Numbered from the stretch's first letter, positions 54,749 through 64,000 are shown. The stretch is 64,000 nt of DNA from Prochlorococcus sp. AG-363-O06 (GCA_003280085.1 QCFY01000005.1:23058-87057), one strand, 5' to 3'. Notes: generated from the letters alone by a model not told the origin. Numbers and translations: made by a program.

Positions 54749-55615
54749 ATGGTCGATTGTTTTGGTGTTGTTGATAAAGCGCCCCATTTGAGGCGGGTTG
54801 CAATTAGTTTGCAATATGACGGATCTGGGTTCTGTGGATGGCAGCGTCAATCTGAGGGTTTGAGTGTTCAAGGGGTTTTAGAAGACGCTATATCAGAACT
54901 AGATCCATTAAGACCGCTTAAGACTGTTGCAGCAGGGAGGACTGATGCAGGAGTTCATGCTGCTGGTCAAGTGGTGCATTTTGATTGCTGTGGGCATATC
55001 CCATGTACTAGTTGGCCTTCTGCTTTAAATGGGTTGCTACCACATTCAATTCGCGTTCGAGAAGCTATTTTGAGACCTTCCGAATGGCATGCTTGCCATT
55101 CGGCTCTTTATAGAAGATATAGATATACGATTTATAATGCCAGAAGGCCAAATCTTTTTGTTGCGCCTTGGAGTTGGCATAGATATCAATTTCGCTTGGA
55201 TGAAGATGTTATGAGAAAAGGCTTAGAAGGCCTGCTTGGTTATTATGATTTTTTTGCTTTTCAGCGAGCTGGCAGTAATAGAGCTGATTCCTATACAACT
55301 GTTGAGTCGGTTGAAGTCGAACGTAATGGAGATTTTTTATTTATAGAGATACAAGCCACAGGCTTTTTATATGGGATGGTAAGACTTCTAGTAGGGCAGT
55401 TGGTTTTATTGGGAGAGCATAAGCTCAATTTGAGTACTTTTGAACAAAGATGGAAAGAATTTCGTCGAGATGAAGTGAAGGAATCAGCCCCTGCGCATGG
55501 GCTTTGTTTGATCAGGGCTGGCTATGAGGAAGCTCTGTTTTCTCAATCAGCTTGGTTTGACTCTTTCCCTAAATATTCAATCCTTGTTGGAGATTCTCCT
55601 AAATCGCCTCCCTAG
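54749..55615 (+). CDS. truA: tRNA pseudouridine synthase A
   Basis: 288 residues. It makes pseudouridine 38-40 in the tRNA anticodon arm. [30 protein letters not shown] and [22 protein letters not shown] (catalytic Asp in GRTDAGVHA, about 67-75) are diagnostic. FHA-type [21 protein letters not shown] is the conserved C-terminal element. Confidence 0.97.
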   Translation: MVDCFGVVDKAPHLRRVAISLQYDGSGFCGWQRQSEGLSVQGVLEDAISELDPLRPLKTVAAGRTDAGVHAAGQVVHFDCCGHIPCTSWPSALNGLLPHSIRVREAILRPSEWHACHSALYRRYRYTIYNARRPNLFVAPWSWHRYQFRLDEDVMRKGLEGLLGYYDFFAFQRAGSNRADSYTTVESVEVERNGDFLFIEIQATGFLYGMVRLLVGQLVLLGEHKLNLSTFEQRWKEFRRDEVKESAPAHGLCLIRAGYEEALFSQSAWFDSFPKYSILVGDSPKSPP

Positions 55616-55766
55616 TCAATTTCTCTTCAATGGGCTTCCTCCTAGTTGGCAACTCACAATAATGTTGGTTGCATCGAAAATAATTAACTTGGCTTCACGA
55701 ATGTGTAAAATCATTTATTGAGCTTTCAAGGCTTAAGTCCTATTTGCCTTGGGGTTTACTGACCAG

Positions 55767-55807
55767 CACTATCGCTAGCGATGGTGAATTTAGAACCGGC
55801 ATGCCGG
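55767..55807 (+). promoter_or_regulatory. Twin hairpins in the rplM leader
   Basis: CACTATCG-CTAG-CGATGGTG (55767-55786) can form an 8-bp stem with one G-U pair and a tetraloop. It is followed by CCGGCATGCCGG (55796-55807), a palindrome that overlaps the GGAG sequence just before the rplM ATG at 55812. Such an arrangement can hide the ribosome-binding site. In E. coli, L13 represses rplM-rpsI through its own leader. A similar control here is inferred. Confidence 0.5.
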
Positions 55808-55811
55808 AGCG

Positions 55812-56243
55812 ATGAACAAGACTGCTATTCCCCCAATTGATTCTCTTGATCGCCAGTGGTATCTGGTTGATGCTGAGAATCAGACACTTGGAAGGCTTGC
55901 CACAGAAGTAGCTTCAGTACTTCGTGGGAAGAACAAACCAACTTTTACTCCTCATTTAGATACTGGGGATTTTGTTGTGGTTGTAAATGCTGAGAAGATA
56001 CTTGTCTCTGGGAACAAGTCGCAGCAAAAGCTTTATCGTCGCCACTCAGGTCGGCCTGGTGGCATGAAGGTTGAAACCTTTGAGTCCCTTCAAAGTCGTT
56101 TGCCTGAACGAATTATTGAAAAGGCTGTAAAAGGTATGCTTCCTCATAATGCTTTAGGAAGACAACTCTTTCGTAAACTTAAGGTTTACAGGGGTTCTGA
56201 GCATCCTCATGAAGCACAAAGACCACAAGCTCTTAAATTCTAA
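55812..56243 (+). CDS. rplM: 50S ribosomal protein L13
   Basis: 143 residues. [56 protein letters not shown] and [33 protein letters not shown] are diagnostic. It is the first gene of the rplM-rpsI pair and has two hairpins in its leader. Confidence 0.98.
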   Translation: MNKTAIPPIDSLDRQWYLVDAENQTLGRLATEVASVLRGKNKPTFTPHLDTGDFVVVVNAEKILVSGNKSQQKLYRRHSGRPGGMKVETFESLQSRLPERIIEKAVKGMLPHNALGRQLFRKLKVYRGSEHPHEAQRPQALKF

Positions 56244-56261
56244 TCCTCCAATTTTGTTTCA

Positions 56262-56672
56262 ATGAGCAGCACTTCTAATAACTCAGTTGTTTATCGTGGA
56301 ACTGGTCGTCGTAAGACTTCTGTAGCACGAGTTCGTTTAGTGCCTGGCAATGGAGCGATAACAATTAATGGTCGTCCAGGTGATCATTATTTGAATTTCA
56401 ATCCTGCTTACTTAGCTTCTGTAAAAGCTCCACTTCAAACCCTTGGGCTTAGTGATTCATACGATGTTTTGGTAAATGTCTATGGAGGCGGACTGACTGG
56501 TCAGGCAGATGCAATTAAACAAGGTGCTGCAAGAGCTTTATGCGAGCTGTCCCTTGATAATCGAAAGCCTTTGAAAACCGAGGGTCATTTAAGCCGAGAC
56601 CCACGTGCCAAGGAACGACGCAAATATGGACTTAAAAAGGCTCGTAAGGCTCCTCAATTCTCGAAGAGATAA
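56262..56672 (+). CDS. rpsI: 30S ribosomal protein S9
   Basis: 136 residues. [29 protein letters not shown] begins the fold and [24 protein letters not shown] is the tail whose last residues reach the P-site tRNA. It is 18 bases after rplM. Confidence 0.98.
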   Translation: MSSTSNNSVVYRGTGRRKTSVARVRLVPGNGAITINGRPGDHYLNFNPAYLASVKAPLQTLGLSDSYDVLVNVYGGGLTGQADAIKQGAARALCELSLDNRKPLKTEGHLSRDPRAKERRKYGLKKARKAPQFSKR

Positions 56673-56722
56673 AGTTTTATCAGAATTTCCTTATCACACT
56701 TACTCAATTTCTTTTTTTAACT

Positions 56723-57007
56723 ATGCCCAAGCCTGATATTCATCCAACCTGGTATCCAGATGCCAAAGTGATCTGTAATGGCGAGGTTGTAATGACCACT
56801 GGTGCTACTCAGCCAGAAATACATGTTGATGTTTGGAGTGGTAATCATCCATTTTTTACTGGAACACAAAAAATATTGGATACTGAAGGGCGTGTTGATC
56901 GCTTTATGCGTAAGTATGGTATGTCTTCACCAGAAAATGAATCAGGTGAAAAACAAGCTTCAGATGCAAAGAAAGATATTCAAACAAGCAATAAAGACGA
57001 ATCTTAG
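56723..57007 (+). CDS. rpmE: 50S ribosomal protein L31
   Basis: 94 residues. MPKPDIHPTWYPDAKVICNGEVVMTTGATQPEIHVDVWSGNHPFFTGTQKILDTEGRVDRFMRKYGM is the L31 core with a single Cys, so it is the zinc-free (C-) type. The Ser/Lys/Asp-rich tail of 25 residues is an extension. Confidence 0.96.
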   Translation: MPKPDIHPTWYPDAKVICNGEVVMTTGATQPEIHVDVWSGNHPFFTGTQKILDTEGRVDRFMRKYGMSSPENESGEKQASDAKKDIQTSNKDES

Positions 57008-57058
57008 AGCGATTGCAATCTTTACCACTTACCCTTTTGCTTTTAGGAGTTGATGGGC

Positions 57059-58156
57059 ATGGACTCCTCAACTCTAAAAACACGGCTTGAAACAGCTAAG
57101 TCCAGCTTTCATAATTTAGAGATGCAGCTGGCAGATCCAGATGTTGCTTCAGACCCAAAGAGGTTGGAGAAAATTGCTCGGGAAAGAGCGCATTTAGAAC
57201 CTCTTGTGATGGATTATCAGGCTTTGCAAGAAGTTGAAAAAGAATCTAATCAGGCAAAAAGCTTACTGAAAGAATCTAAAGGGGATGAGGATTTGGTTTC
57301 TCTTATTCAAGAGGAGCTAAAGGATCTCCAAGGACGTGAGGAGGAATTACTTCAACGGTTGACTATGGCCTTACTGCCAAAAGATCCTCGTGATGAGAAG
57401 AGTGTGATGCTTGAGATTCGGGCTGGTGCTGGAGGCGATGAAGCTTGTTTATGGGCAGGTGATCTAGCAAGGATGTACGAAAGATATGGACAGCGTGTTG
57501 GTTGGCTTGTTAAGCCTATGAGCTCCACTGAAGCTGATCTTGGTGGATTTCGAGAATTAATTATCTCTGTAAAAGGAGATTCTGTTTTTAGTCAACTCAA
57601 GTTCGAGGCAGGAGTTCATAGAGTTCAACGTGTTCCTGCTACAGAATCACAAGGCAGAGTCCATACTTCTACTGCAACTGTTGCTGTCATGCCAGAAGCT
57701 GATCCAGTAGAGGTTCAGATAGAGCCAACCGATATTGAGATTAGTACTGCTAGATCTGGAGGAGCAGGTGGTCAAAATGTCAACAAGGTAGAAACTGCTG
57801 TCGATTTAGTTCATAAACCCACAGGTATTCGGGTTTTTTGTACTCAGGAACGTTCTCAGTTGCAAAATCGAGAAAGAGCAATGGAAATTTTGAGAGCCAA
57901 ATTGTATGAGATGCAAATAGCCGAAGCTAATGCTCGAGAAAGTTCTGAAAGGAAATCTCAAGTCGGTACTGGTGATAGAAGTGAAAAGATACGTACGTAT
58001 AACTACAAAGATAATCGCACTACAGATCATCGTTTGAGTTGTAATTTTCCTTTAGAACCAATCCTTTCTGGACAGTTAGATGATGTGATTGGGGCTTGTA
58101 TAGCTGAAGAGCAGCGATTGAAAATGGAAAACCTTAGCAATACAGATGTTGAATAG
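57059..58156 (+). CDS. prfA: Peptide chain release factor 1
   Basis: 365 residues from ATG 57059, nine bases after AGGAG; TTG 57050 and ATG 57053 are too close to it. Stop recognition uses the motif in the [42 protein letters not shown] region, where GGQ catalyses peptide release. It reads UAA and UAG. Confidence 0.98.
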   Translation: MDSSTLKTRLETAKSSFHNLEMQLADPDVASDPKRLEKIARERAHLEPLVMDYQALQEVEKESNQAKSLLKESKGDEDLVSLIQEELKDLQGREEELLQRLTMALLPKDPRDEKSVMLEIRAGAGGDEACLWAGDLARMYERYGQRVGWLVKPMSSTEADLGGFRELIISVKGDSVFSQLKFEAGVHRVQRVPATESQGRVHTSTATVAVMPEADPVEVQIEPTDIEISTARSGGAGGQNVNKVETAVDLVHKPTGIRVFCTQERSQLQNRERAMEILRAKLYEMQIAEANARESSERKSQVGTGDRSEKIRTYNYKDNRTTDHRLSCNFPLEPILSGQLDDVIGACIAEEQRLKMENLSNTDVE

Positions 58157-58163
58157 ACATTCC

Positions 58164-58667
58164 TTAATTCCAACCAATTAGATATTTTCCCCATTCTCTA
58201 TGGTTGCCTGAATCAAGCTGTCGAGTTACCTGAAAAGTGAGATTACCAAGTGGCCTATGTGGAATCCGCTTTAAAGGCATCTCTGCTTCTTGTGGCGTTC
58301 GATTGCCTTTTATTACATTGCAAGGTAAGCAAGCTGTGGTGACATTTTCCCAGGCGTCTTTTCCGCCTCTACTTCTTGGTAATACATGGTCTATGGATAG
58401 CTTATCGCCTGTATATCCACAATATTGACAACAGTTCTTATCACGCAGAAGAATGTTTTTACGTGTTAGAGGTAGTTCCCGGAATGGCACATTTACGAAT
58501 TGTCTTAGACGAATAACAGTTGGCAAGTTTGTGTCTTGTCTTACTCTGCGGGTGGAATCCTCTTCAAGGCTCTCTGCCTTTCCCTTTAGCATCATTACCA
58601 TGGCACGCCGCCATGATGTGATGTTTAAAGGTTCATAGGATGCATTAAGTACGAGAACCTGGTTCAT
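58164..58667 (-). CDS. HNH endonuclease family protein
   Basis: 167 residues. The N-terminus VLVLNASYEPLNITSWRRAMVMMLKGKAE is common in cyanobacterial HNH proteins. The nuclease motif is CQYCGYTGDKLSIDHVLPRSRGGKDAWENVTTACLPCNVIKGNRTPQEA (about 80-128), with zinc-binding CxxC pairs and the catalytic His of DHVLPRSRGG. It is a stand-alone nuclease of unknown role. It converges with prfA. Confidence 0.85.
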   Translation of the reverse strand: MNQVLVLNASYEPLNITSWRRAMVMMLKGKAESLEEDSTRRVRQDTNLPTVIRLRQFVNVPFRELPLTRKNILLRDKNCCQYCGYTGDKLSIDHVLPRSRGGKDAWENVTTACLPCNVIKGNRTPQEAEMPLKRIPHRPLGNLTFQVTRQLDSGNHREWGKYLIGWN

Positions 58668-58740
58668 GTCAGTACCCTTGTCTTAAGCATGCTGTTTGCA
58701 TTACAAGGATGAGGTAGGCCCTTTGCATATCCATTCTGCT

Positions 58741-59937
58741 ATGCAAAATCTGATTGTCAGTTCAGATGAATCTTTTTTTGCCAAAAAAACTGCCTTGTTA
58801 AGAGGCCCTGACCCAAGGCAGCGTGCTTGGTTAGAGGTTGACCCCAAGGCAATTAAGTCAAATACTCAGAATTTAATCAGTCGTCTTTCCGAAAATTGTT
58901 CTTTGATGGCAGTTGTTAAGGCTGATGGTTATGGACATGGCGCAGAAACTGTTTCCAAAGCAGCTCTTAGTGGTGGTGCCAGGAGTCTAGGTGTTGCGAC
59001 ACTTCAAGAAGGAATAGAGCTCCGCGAAATTGGTTTAAATTGCCCAATCCTTGTACTTGGGAATCTTGTAGATTCAAATGAACTTTTAGCTTGCCTTGAG
59101 TGGCAATTAATGCCTACACTTAGCAGTATGCGCGAGGCATTGATTTGTCAGAATATTGCTAAGTCTAAAGATCAAGTATTTAATATTCAAGTTAAATTCG
59201 ATACGGGGATGACAAGATTAGGATGTGAATTAGGTGATGCATTAGTACTTATTAAAGCTATTGATGGATTTAGTAATTTAAAACTTGCAGGCGTTTATAG
59301 CCATTTGGCATTAGTTGATGGAGCTTTTGAAGGTAAGGCAGAGGAGATTACAAAACAGCAAAACAATCGTTTTAAAAGTTTATTCTCACAACTGCCTTCT
59401 TCAATTATTGGATTTGCTCGCCATTTGGCTAACTCTGCAGGAACTATAAGGGATAATTCTCTTCATTACGATATGGTTAGGGTGGGATTGGCTCTTTATG
59501 GATATAATCCAATCAAGCCCATAAATGATAATCTAGGACTTCAGCCAGCATTATCAGTTAAGGCTAGAGTAACTTTAATTCGAAAAGTACCTGAAGGCGT
59601 AGGGGTTAGTTATGGACATAAATTTGTAACTAATAGACCTAGTCTTTTGGCTGTGATAGGTATTGGTTATGCCGATGGTGTTAGCAGATCATTGTCTGGC
59701 AAGATTTCGTTGCTTTCAAATGGGAATGTGTATCCGCAAGTAGGCGCTATAACAATGGATCAGATGATTGTTGATGCAACAGATCACCCTGATATTCAAG
59801 TTGGAGACGTTATGACTTTAATTGGTCATGATGGGCAAACCTCCATTACTGCCAATGATTGGAGTCAAATGGACAATGCTATTCCTTGGGAGGTGCTTTG
59901 TGGCTTCAAGCATCGCTTGCCCAGAGTAGTAATTTGA
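58741..59937 (+). CDS. alr: Alanine racemase
   Basis: A 398-residue PLP enzyme making D-alanine for peptidoglycan. SLMAVVKADGYGHGAETVSKAAL carries the PLP Lys (about 56). FDTGMTRLGCE, ARHLANSAGTIRDNSLHYDMVRVGLALYGYNP and GVSYGHKFVTNRPS (catalytic Tyr) follow. ATG 58741 is preferred to TTG 58696. The lead of about 30 residues before WLEVDPKAIKSN is an extension. Confidence 0.95.
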   Translation: MQNLIVSSDESFFAKKTALLRGPDPRQRAWLEVDPKAIKSNTQNLISRLSENCSLMAVVKADGYGHGAETVSKAALSGGARSLGVATLQEGIELREIGLNCPILVLGNLVDSNELLACLEWQLMPTLSSMREALICQNIAKSKDQVFNIQVKFDTGMTRLGCELGDALVLIKAIDGFSNLKLAGVYSHLALVDGAFEGKAEEITKQQNNRFKSLFSQLPSSIIGFARHLANSAGTIRDNSLHYDMVRVGLALYGYNPIKPINDNLGLQPALSVKARVTLIRKVPEGVGVSYGHKFVTNRPSLLAVIGIGYADGVSRSLSGKISLLSNGNVYPQVGAITMDQMIVDATDHPDIQVGDVMTLIGHDGQTSITANDWSQMDNAIPWEVLCGFKHRLPRVVI

Positions 59938-59998
59938 TATTTGATCTAAATCTTTAGACCCAATTAGTCTCTACTCTTGATAACCTATGCAAACCTCT

Positions 59999-60087
59999 GG
60001 AGAGGTGGCTGAGTGGTTGAAAGCGGCTCCCTGCTAAGGAGTTACAGGAGGCAACTTCTGTCGAGGGTTCGAATCCCTCCCTCTCCG
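59999..60087 (+). tRNA. trnS: tRNA-Ser (GCT)
   Basis: Acceptor GGAGAGG pairs with CCTCTCC, followed by discriminator G. The anticodon loop CTGCTAA carries GCT. A long variable arm (TTACAGGAGGCAACTTCTG region) marks it as serine class II. No CCA is encoded. It lies between alr and the convergent beta-lactamase-fold gene. Confidence 0.97.
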
Positions 60088-60088
60088 T

Positions 60089-60991
60089 TTAAGATCTTTG
60101 ACTATGTAGTTTGTGAAGCTCATTAGCTAGAGCAGGCAAAAAGGTTTTGTCTTTAGATCTCCGTTGCCCTTGGGTAAAAACAACGAGAAGCATAGGCTTG
60201 CTCTCTGGTTTGTTGCACCAGATTGCATCATGACGAGCTTGGCTCATCCATCCTGCTTTGCTCCAAATTTGGCTTCCTTTTGGACAACCTTCGCCTAAAA
60301 AACCATCGATTTGGTTCTCTGGATTTGATTGGCGTTCTATTTCATCTAAGGATCGAGAAAGGATTTTCTTTAGTCTTTGGCAAGCTTGTTCCGAAACAAT
60401 TGAATTTGTCATAATTGATTCTAGAATCCTTGCAGTGCCAGCAGTTGTTAAAGAATTTCTATTGATATTTCCTACACCATAAAAATCACGCTCACGCCCA
60501 TAGGGGCTATCACTCCAAGTTTTTTGACAGCAGTTAAACCCTTTTAACTCTTCCCAATTGAAACTGGTAAGCCATTCATTGACTAATTGACGCTGTTTCT
60601 TCCATCCTTCCCATCTCTCTCCAATTAGTGATGGACCACTAGTGGTTCCTGAAAGGAGATCCAAAATTAGGCTTGTTGCATCATTACTAGAGTCTTGAAT
60701 CATGTCTTTGAGTGCCCTTTGCAATTCAGGAGAGTTTGTTATCAAGTCCTTCTGGAGCCAAGCTTCTATTGCCACTGCGTAGATTAATTTGACAACACTT
60801 GCTGGATAGCAGGGTTTGTGAGCCAACCAACCTGTACCAAAACCACTACCTGGTTGAGGGTTTCTGCTTTCATATCTGATCCAGCTTATTGAGATACTGT
60901 TTTCAAGACCTGGACGTCCTTCGCGAGAAAATTTTTTTAGAAGTTTTTCTAGGTCAGCACTCATTTCTGGGTCTAAACGGTAGAACCCCAT
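60089..60991 (-). CDS. Beta-lactamase/DD-peptidase-fold serine hydrolase
   Basis: 300 residues. The nucleophile motif is PASVVK (Ser65, Lys68). DSSNDATSLILDLL (about 100-113) supplies the SxN-like element, and WSKAGWMSQARHDAIW stands where KTG is expected. No signal peptide is seen. The class A layout is clear but antibiotic resistance is not implied; a cell-wall role is as likely. ATG 60991 is taken; a GTG at 61018 would overlap the divergent NlpC/P60 gene by ten bases. Confidence 0.75.
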   Translation of the reverse strand: MGFYRLDPEMSADLEKLLKKFSREGRPGLENSISISWIRYESRNPQPGSGFGTGWLAHKPCYPASVVKLIYAVAIEAWLQKDLITNSPELQRALKDMIQDSSNDATSLILDLLSGTTSGPSLIGERWEGWKKQRQLVNEWLTSFNWEELKGFNCCQKTWSDSPYGRERDFYGVGNINRNSLTTAGTARILESIMTNSIVSEQACQRLKKILSRSLDEIERQSNPENQIDGFLGEGCPKGSQIWSKAGWMSQARHDAIWCNKPESKPMLLVVFTQGQRRSKDKTFLPALANELHKLHSQRS

Positions 60992-61008
60992 AACATCTGC
61001 ACAATTCA

Positions 61009-61776
61009 ATGTCGACACTAGGCTCTTCTATCTCAAGAAACCTAATTACTCCACAAAGTTGCTGGCAATTGAATGCCAGTATTAATGGGTATGCTGAGTT
61101 GAGTGGCAATCAATTGGCCACTCAAGTTGTTGCTGGAAGAAGATTTCAGGTCATAAATCATTCAAAAAAATTTGATATTTCTGGAGTTTCCTCTAATCGG
61201 TTAAAAGTTTTACTTTTTGAAGATGGGTACAAGTGTTGGTTGAAAGAGGAAGATGTAAGGGCAAATCAGATTCTTTCAAGTTCCTGGAAGCCGAAATTGC
61301 TTGAAAGTAATCAAATAGAGACGAAATTGCCTGCTGTACTTGCTTGGATTCAAAATGCTTATAAAAAAGATAATCAGTATCTTTGGGGAGGGACACTAGG
61401 ACCAGATTTTGATTGTTCAGGGTTGGTACAAGCGGCTTTTGCAAGTCAGGAGATATGGCTACCGCGAGATGCTTGCCAACAAGAAGAATTTGCTCATCCA
61501 ATAGATGCTTCTCCAGGTGGATATGAGCTTTTAATACCAGGAGACCTTATTTTCTTTGGATCTTCAGAGAAATGTACACACGTTTCCATTTATAAAGGTA
61601 ATGGCTTTTATTGGCATAGTTCTGGAGTTCAGAATGGCCGTAATGGAATTGGGCTAGACGGACTTCAGCTAGGCGATCAAAATCCAATTGCTTCATACTA
61701 CAGAGACCAATTTCGTGGCGCAGGAAGAGTCTTGCGCTGTTATCAAGGGGCCAATCTTTTACAGGCGGGCCTATAA
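61009..61776 (+). CDS. NlpC/P60-family cell-wall hydrolase
   Basis: 255 residues. An SH3-like N-terminal part (about 15-85) precedes the NlpC/P60 peptidase. The catalytic Cys136 lies in WGGTLGPDFDCSGLVQAAF, His191 in CTHVSIYKG, and the third polar residue His203 in YWHSSG. It likely cleaves gamma-D-glutamyl-diamino acid bonds in peptidoglycan. There is no classical signal peptide, so the export route is unclear. It is divergent from the beta-lactamase-fold gene. Confidence 0.88.
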   Translation: MSTLGSSISRNLITPQSCWQLNASINGYAELSGNQLATQVVAGRRFQVINHSKKFDISGVSSNRLKVLLFEDGYKCWLKEEDVRANQILSSSWKPKLLESNQIETKLPAVLAWIQNAYKKDNQYLWGGTLGPDFDCSGLVQAAFASQEIWLPRDACQQEEFAHPIDASPGGYELLIPGDLIFFGSSEKCTHVSIYKGNGFYWHSSGVQNGRNGIGLDGLQLGDQNPIASYYRDQFRGAGRVLRCYQGANLLQAGL

Positions 61777-61801
61777 GTTGTTTTAATTGAGGATTAGTTT
61801 T

Positions 61802-62785
61802 ATGGGACTGCGTTTGGCGATATCAGTAGTTGTTCCTGTTTTCAATGAAGAAGAAAGCCTTCAGAAGCTGGTCGATCAATTATTAGGGGCACTGAGGCCA
61901 ATTAATGAAAGCTTTGAATTGGTTTTAGTGAATGATGGCTCTTCAGATAAGAGTGCAGATGTGATGGCCGCCTTAGTTGAGGAAGTGCCTGAACTTGTTT
62001 GTGTGTTGCTTCGCAAAAACTATGGACAGACAGCAGCTATGGCTGCAGGTTTTGATGCTTCAAAGGGTGAGGTGATAGTTAGTCTTGATGGGGATTTGCA
62101 GAATGACCCAGCCGATATTCCTTTACTTATAAGCAAACTACGTGAGGGCTATGACTTAGTGAGTGGGTGGAGATATCAACGTAAAGATGCAGAACTTCAG
62201 CGAAAACTTCCCTCAAGAATTGCTAATAGGCTTATTGGGAAGGTTACGGGTGTCCGCCTTCATGATTACGGATGCTCTTTAAAGGCATACAGACGAGAAG
62301 TCCTGGCAGACATGCGTTTATATGGAGAGTTGCATCGCTTCTTGCCTGTCCTAGCTAATATTGAAGGAGCTAGAATTACTGAAGTTAAAGTTAACCACCG
62401 GGCAAGAGAGTTTGGAAATAGTAAATATGGAATTGATAGGACATTCAGAGTTTTGATGGACCTATTAACTGTGTGGTTTATGAATCGCTTTTTGACTAGA
62501 CCTATGTATGTATTTGGGTTTGGTGGAATTATTTCGATAGCAGGGAGTTTATTGGTAAGTGCTTATCTTCTGCTAATTAAGTTTTTTGGAGAAGATATTG
62601 GCAATCGGCCATTACTAACTTTTGCCTTGGTTTTAGGTTTAGCTGGGATGCAACTTTTTTGTTTTGGACTTTTAGGGGAGTTACAGATTCGGACATATCA
62701 TGAAAGTCAAGGGAGACCTATCTATCGCATAAGAGCAACATTGCGTGGTGGTCGAGGGGATGTCTTTTCTTCGCTAAGTCCATAA
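61802..62785 (+). CDS. GT2-family glycosyltransferase with C-terminal membrane helices
   Basis: 327 residues. The GT-A domain contains ISVVVPVFNEEESLQKLVDQLL, LVLVNDGSSDKSADVM, KGEVIVSLDGDLQNDPADIPLL (DxD-type metal site) and DYGCSLKAYRREVL. Two membrane helices end it (FGFGGIISIAGSLLVSAYLLLIKFF and LLTFALVLGLAGMQLFCFGLLGEL). It resembles DPM/GtrB enzymes that make polyprenyl-phosphate sugars. ATG 61802 is preferred to TTG 61787. It overlaps the convergent HEAT-like gene by 64 bases. Confidence 0.88.
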   Translation: MGLRLAISVVVPVFNEEESLQKLVDQLLGALRPINESFELVLVNDGSSDKSADVMAALVEEVPELVCVLLRKNYGQTAAMAAGFDASKGEVIVSLDGDLQNDPADIPLLISKLREGYDLVSGWRYQRKDAELQRKLPSRIANRLIGKVTGVRLHDYGCSLKAYRREVLADMRLYGELHRFLPVLANIEGARITEVKVNHRAREFGNSKYGIDRTFRVLMDLLTVWFMNRFLTRPMYVFGFGGIISIAGSLLVSAYLLLIKFFGEDIGNRPLLTFALVLGLAGMQLFCFGLLGELQIRTYHESQGRPIYRIRATLRGGRGDVFSSLSP

Positions 62786-63219
62786 ACATATTTCTTTTTT
62801 TCTAGGGCCGTTGCAGCTGCAAGTACTACATCTCGCTCTGAATCTTTCAGGCCCCTTTTTAGGATAGAAAGACTTGATTTGTTGTCCCAAAGGCCAGCAA
62901 TGATTACCGCTTCTAGGCGCTCTTGGGGGCCAGACCTCATGGCATTGGCCAATTTTTTCTTGAGATCAACTTTTTCTTTCGCACTTTGAGGAGGTTGCCA
63001 TCTTTGCTCAAAAGTATTTTCCGAATCAATCGACTGACTACTCTTTGGATGATTTTTTGAGTGAATTGACCCAATCACCAAGTTTGGATTAGCAGACAAG
63101 AACTTTTTTGGATGTATTTGCTGATTTCCCATTTCGAACGATTTGCCTGGTTTTTTGCCGAAGCTCCAAAGCAGAATTGTCAGTAAAACGGCCGCAGTGC
63201 CTGCAAATACTTGGTTCAT
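62722..63219 (-). CDS. HEAT-like repeat protein with N-terminal anchor
   Basis: 165 residues. An N-terminal membrane segment (MNQVFAGTAAVLLTILLWSFG) precedes a polar linker and a helical repeat region (QERLEAVIIAGLWDNKSSLSILKRGLKDSERDVVLAAATALEKKK), similar to one or two HEAT/PBS repeats. The partner is unknown. The 3' end overlaps the GT2 gene on the other strand by 64 bases, supporting both frames by their protein-like content only. Confidence 0.65.
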   Translation of the reverse strand: MNQVFAGTAAVLLTILLWSFGKKPGKSFEMGNQQIHPKKFLSANPNLVIGSIHSKNHPKSSQSIDSENTFEQRWQPPQSAKEKVDLKKKLANAMRSGPQERLEAVIIAGLWDNKSSLSILKRGLKDSERDVVLAAATALEKKKYVYGLSEEKTSPRPPRNVALMR

Positions 63220-63363
63220 TTGGCTAATGCTTGATGGAATTGATACTGAATGAGTGCGCAGCCTCTAGGCCAATGGATTGAACTTTTATGTCACCAAAGT
63301 GGTTTAAATGTGACCAGAAGATGACCAATCTATACAGTAACAATGGATTTATGGGCATATGCC

Positions 63364-63480
63364 ATGACTAGCGAGTTTGCTGCCAACTGGCTGCCTGCAG
63401 TGTTTGTTCCTCTAATTGGGCTTGTAACACCAGCAGTGTTCATCGTCTTGGTTGGGAGACATATCACAGCAACTGATTAA
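63364..63480 (+). CDS. psaI: Photosystem I subunit VIII (PsaI)
   Basis: 38 residues, [19 protein letters not shown] followed by a single membrane helix and a short basic tail (GRHITATD). It stabilises PsaL in the trimer domain. An upstream in-frame ATG at 63343 is possible, but the start at 63364 fits the family length. psaL follows at 44 bases. Confidence 0.9.
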   Translation: MTSEFAANWLPAVFVPLIGLVTPAVFIVLVGRHITATD

Positions 63481-63524
63481 AGCTGCTGACTTTTTCACTA
63501 AGCCAACCCAGATCTATTAACCAA

Positions 63525-64000
63525 ATGACTGAATTCCAAGACCCTTTTTTACGGTCTAATGAGCCCGTAAAATTTAATCAAAAGTACGTTGATAGCAGCG
63601 TACGCCCAGGCGACATAGGTATAGCCGATCAGTGGGCTGTCAAGCCTGCGGCTGACCCATGCGTCGGCGATCTCGCTACTCCAGTAAATAGTGGCTATTT
63701 CACAAAGGCTTGGCTTAACAACCTGCCTTTCTATCGTCCAGGCCTTTCATCGAACTTCCGTGGCCTAGAAATAGGTGCAATGTTCGGTTATACGCTTTAT
63801 GGCCCTTTTGCTATTACGGGTCCATTACGTAATACCGACTATGCATTGACTGCAGGCCTGCTTAGTGCAATTGGGGCTGTGCACATACTTACAGCACTTT
63901 TAGTGCTTTATAACGCGCCTGGGAAGGGGCCAAACGTTCAACCAGCTGATTGCACAATTGACAATCCACCTGCAGATCTCTTTACCAAGATTGGTTGGGC
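63525..64000 (+). CDS. psaL: Photosystem I subunit XI (PsaL), 3' end cut by window edge
   Basis: The first 158 residues are visible. The N-terminus [23 protein letters not shown] is followed by [59 protein letters not shown], the conserved region that binds chlorophyll and mediates trimerisation. The helix [23 protein letters not shown] follows. It is the partner of the psaI gene upstream. Confidence 0.97.
   Translation, partial: MTEFQDPFLRSNEPVKFNQKYVDSSVRPGDIGIADQWAVKPAADPCVGDLATPVNSGYFTKAWLNNLPFYRPGLSSNFRGLEIGAMFGYTLYGPFAITGPLRNTDYALTAGLLSAIGAVHILTALLVLYNAPGKGPNVQPADCTIDNPPADLFTKIGW

Noticed and set aside
60089..60991. Antibiotic-resistance beta-lactamase
   Set aside because: The fold motifs are present, but a signal peptide is not seen and the neighbour is a wall hydrolase, so a housekeeping role is as likely.

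Overview
This window looks like a low-GC marine picocyanobacterium, most probably a low-light-type Prochlorococcus. The reasons are photosystem I genes (psaD, psaI, psaL), ndhN, a thylakoid CurT/CAAD protein, the carotenoid desaturase crtD, cyanobacterial-type gshA, ppc and ldpA, a PanC-Cmk fusion, very tight gene packing and AT-rich codon use. The clade assignment is inference from recognised families, not from a database match.

Layout. (1) 1-2071: panC/cmk (cut by the left edge) divergent from purM. (2) About 2100-10300 is the only clearly accessory stretch. It holds lineage-type hypothetical genes, two tiny cysteine-rich genes, a divergent serine-recombinase-like gene preceded by a cluster of palindromic TTTTAACTA motifs, a translationally coupled pair of small genes, a broken metzincin-type protease gene, and two surface-polysaccharide-type genes (a ThDP enzyme and a GT61 glycosyltransferase) facing each other. 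It ends beside a tRNA-Cys gene, so it resembles a small tRNA-bounded island. (3) 10390-40668: core metabolism. This covers an LpxB-like glycosyltransferase, RNase D, a CCB1-like cytochrome b6 assembly factor, hemF, mrp, rodA, an atypical histidine kinase, psaD, trpE-gshA-ppc, recF, speD, larE, a double-domain corrinoid adenosyltransferase-like protein, a JAMM protease with a MoeB/ThiF-rhodanese protein, curT, crtD, tyrA, a helicase-like protein without a visible P-loop, recA with a LexA-like box, and ldpA-ndhN. Three tRNA genes (Cys, Arg, Gln) lie in this part. (4) 41515-58156: the S10/spc/alpha ribosomal supercluster from rplC to rplQ, with secY, adk and rpoA embedded, continuing into truA, rplM-rpsI, rpmE and prfA. 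(5) 58164-64000: an HNH protein, alr, tRNA-Ser, a beta-lactamase-fold protein divergent from an NlpC/P60 hydrolase, a GT2 transferase, a HEAT-like membrane protein, then psaI and the start of psaL.

The points most worth a second look are: the recombinase-like gene with two substituted active-site positions and its adjoining palindrome array (3975-4832); recF, whose conserved N-terminus is open but has no ATG, GTG or TTG start (ATT at 26063 is the best candidate); a strongly structured leader of about 300 bases before rplC; two leader hairpins before rplM; and the gene remnants within the island.
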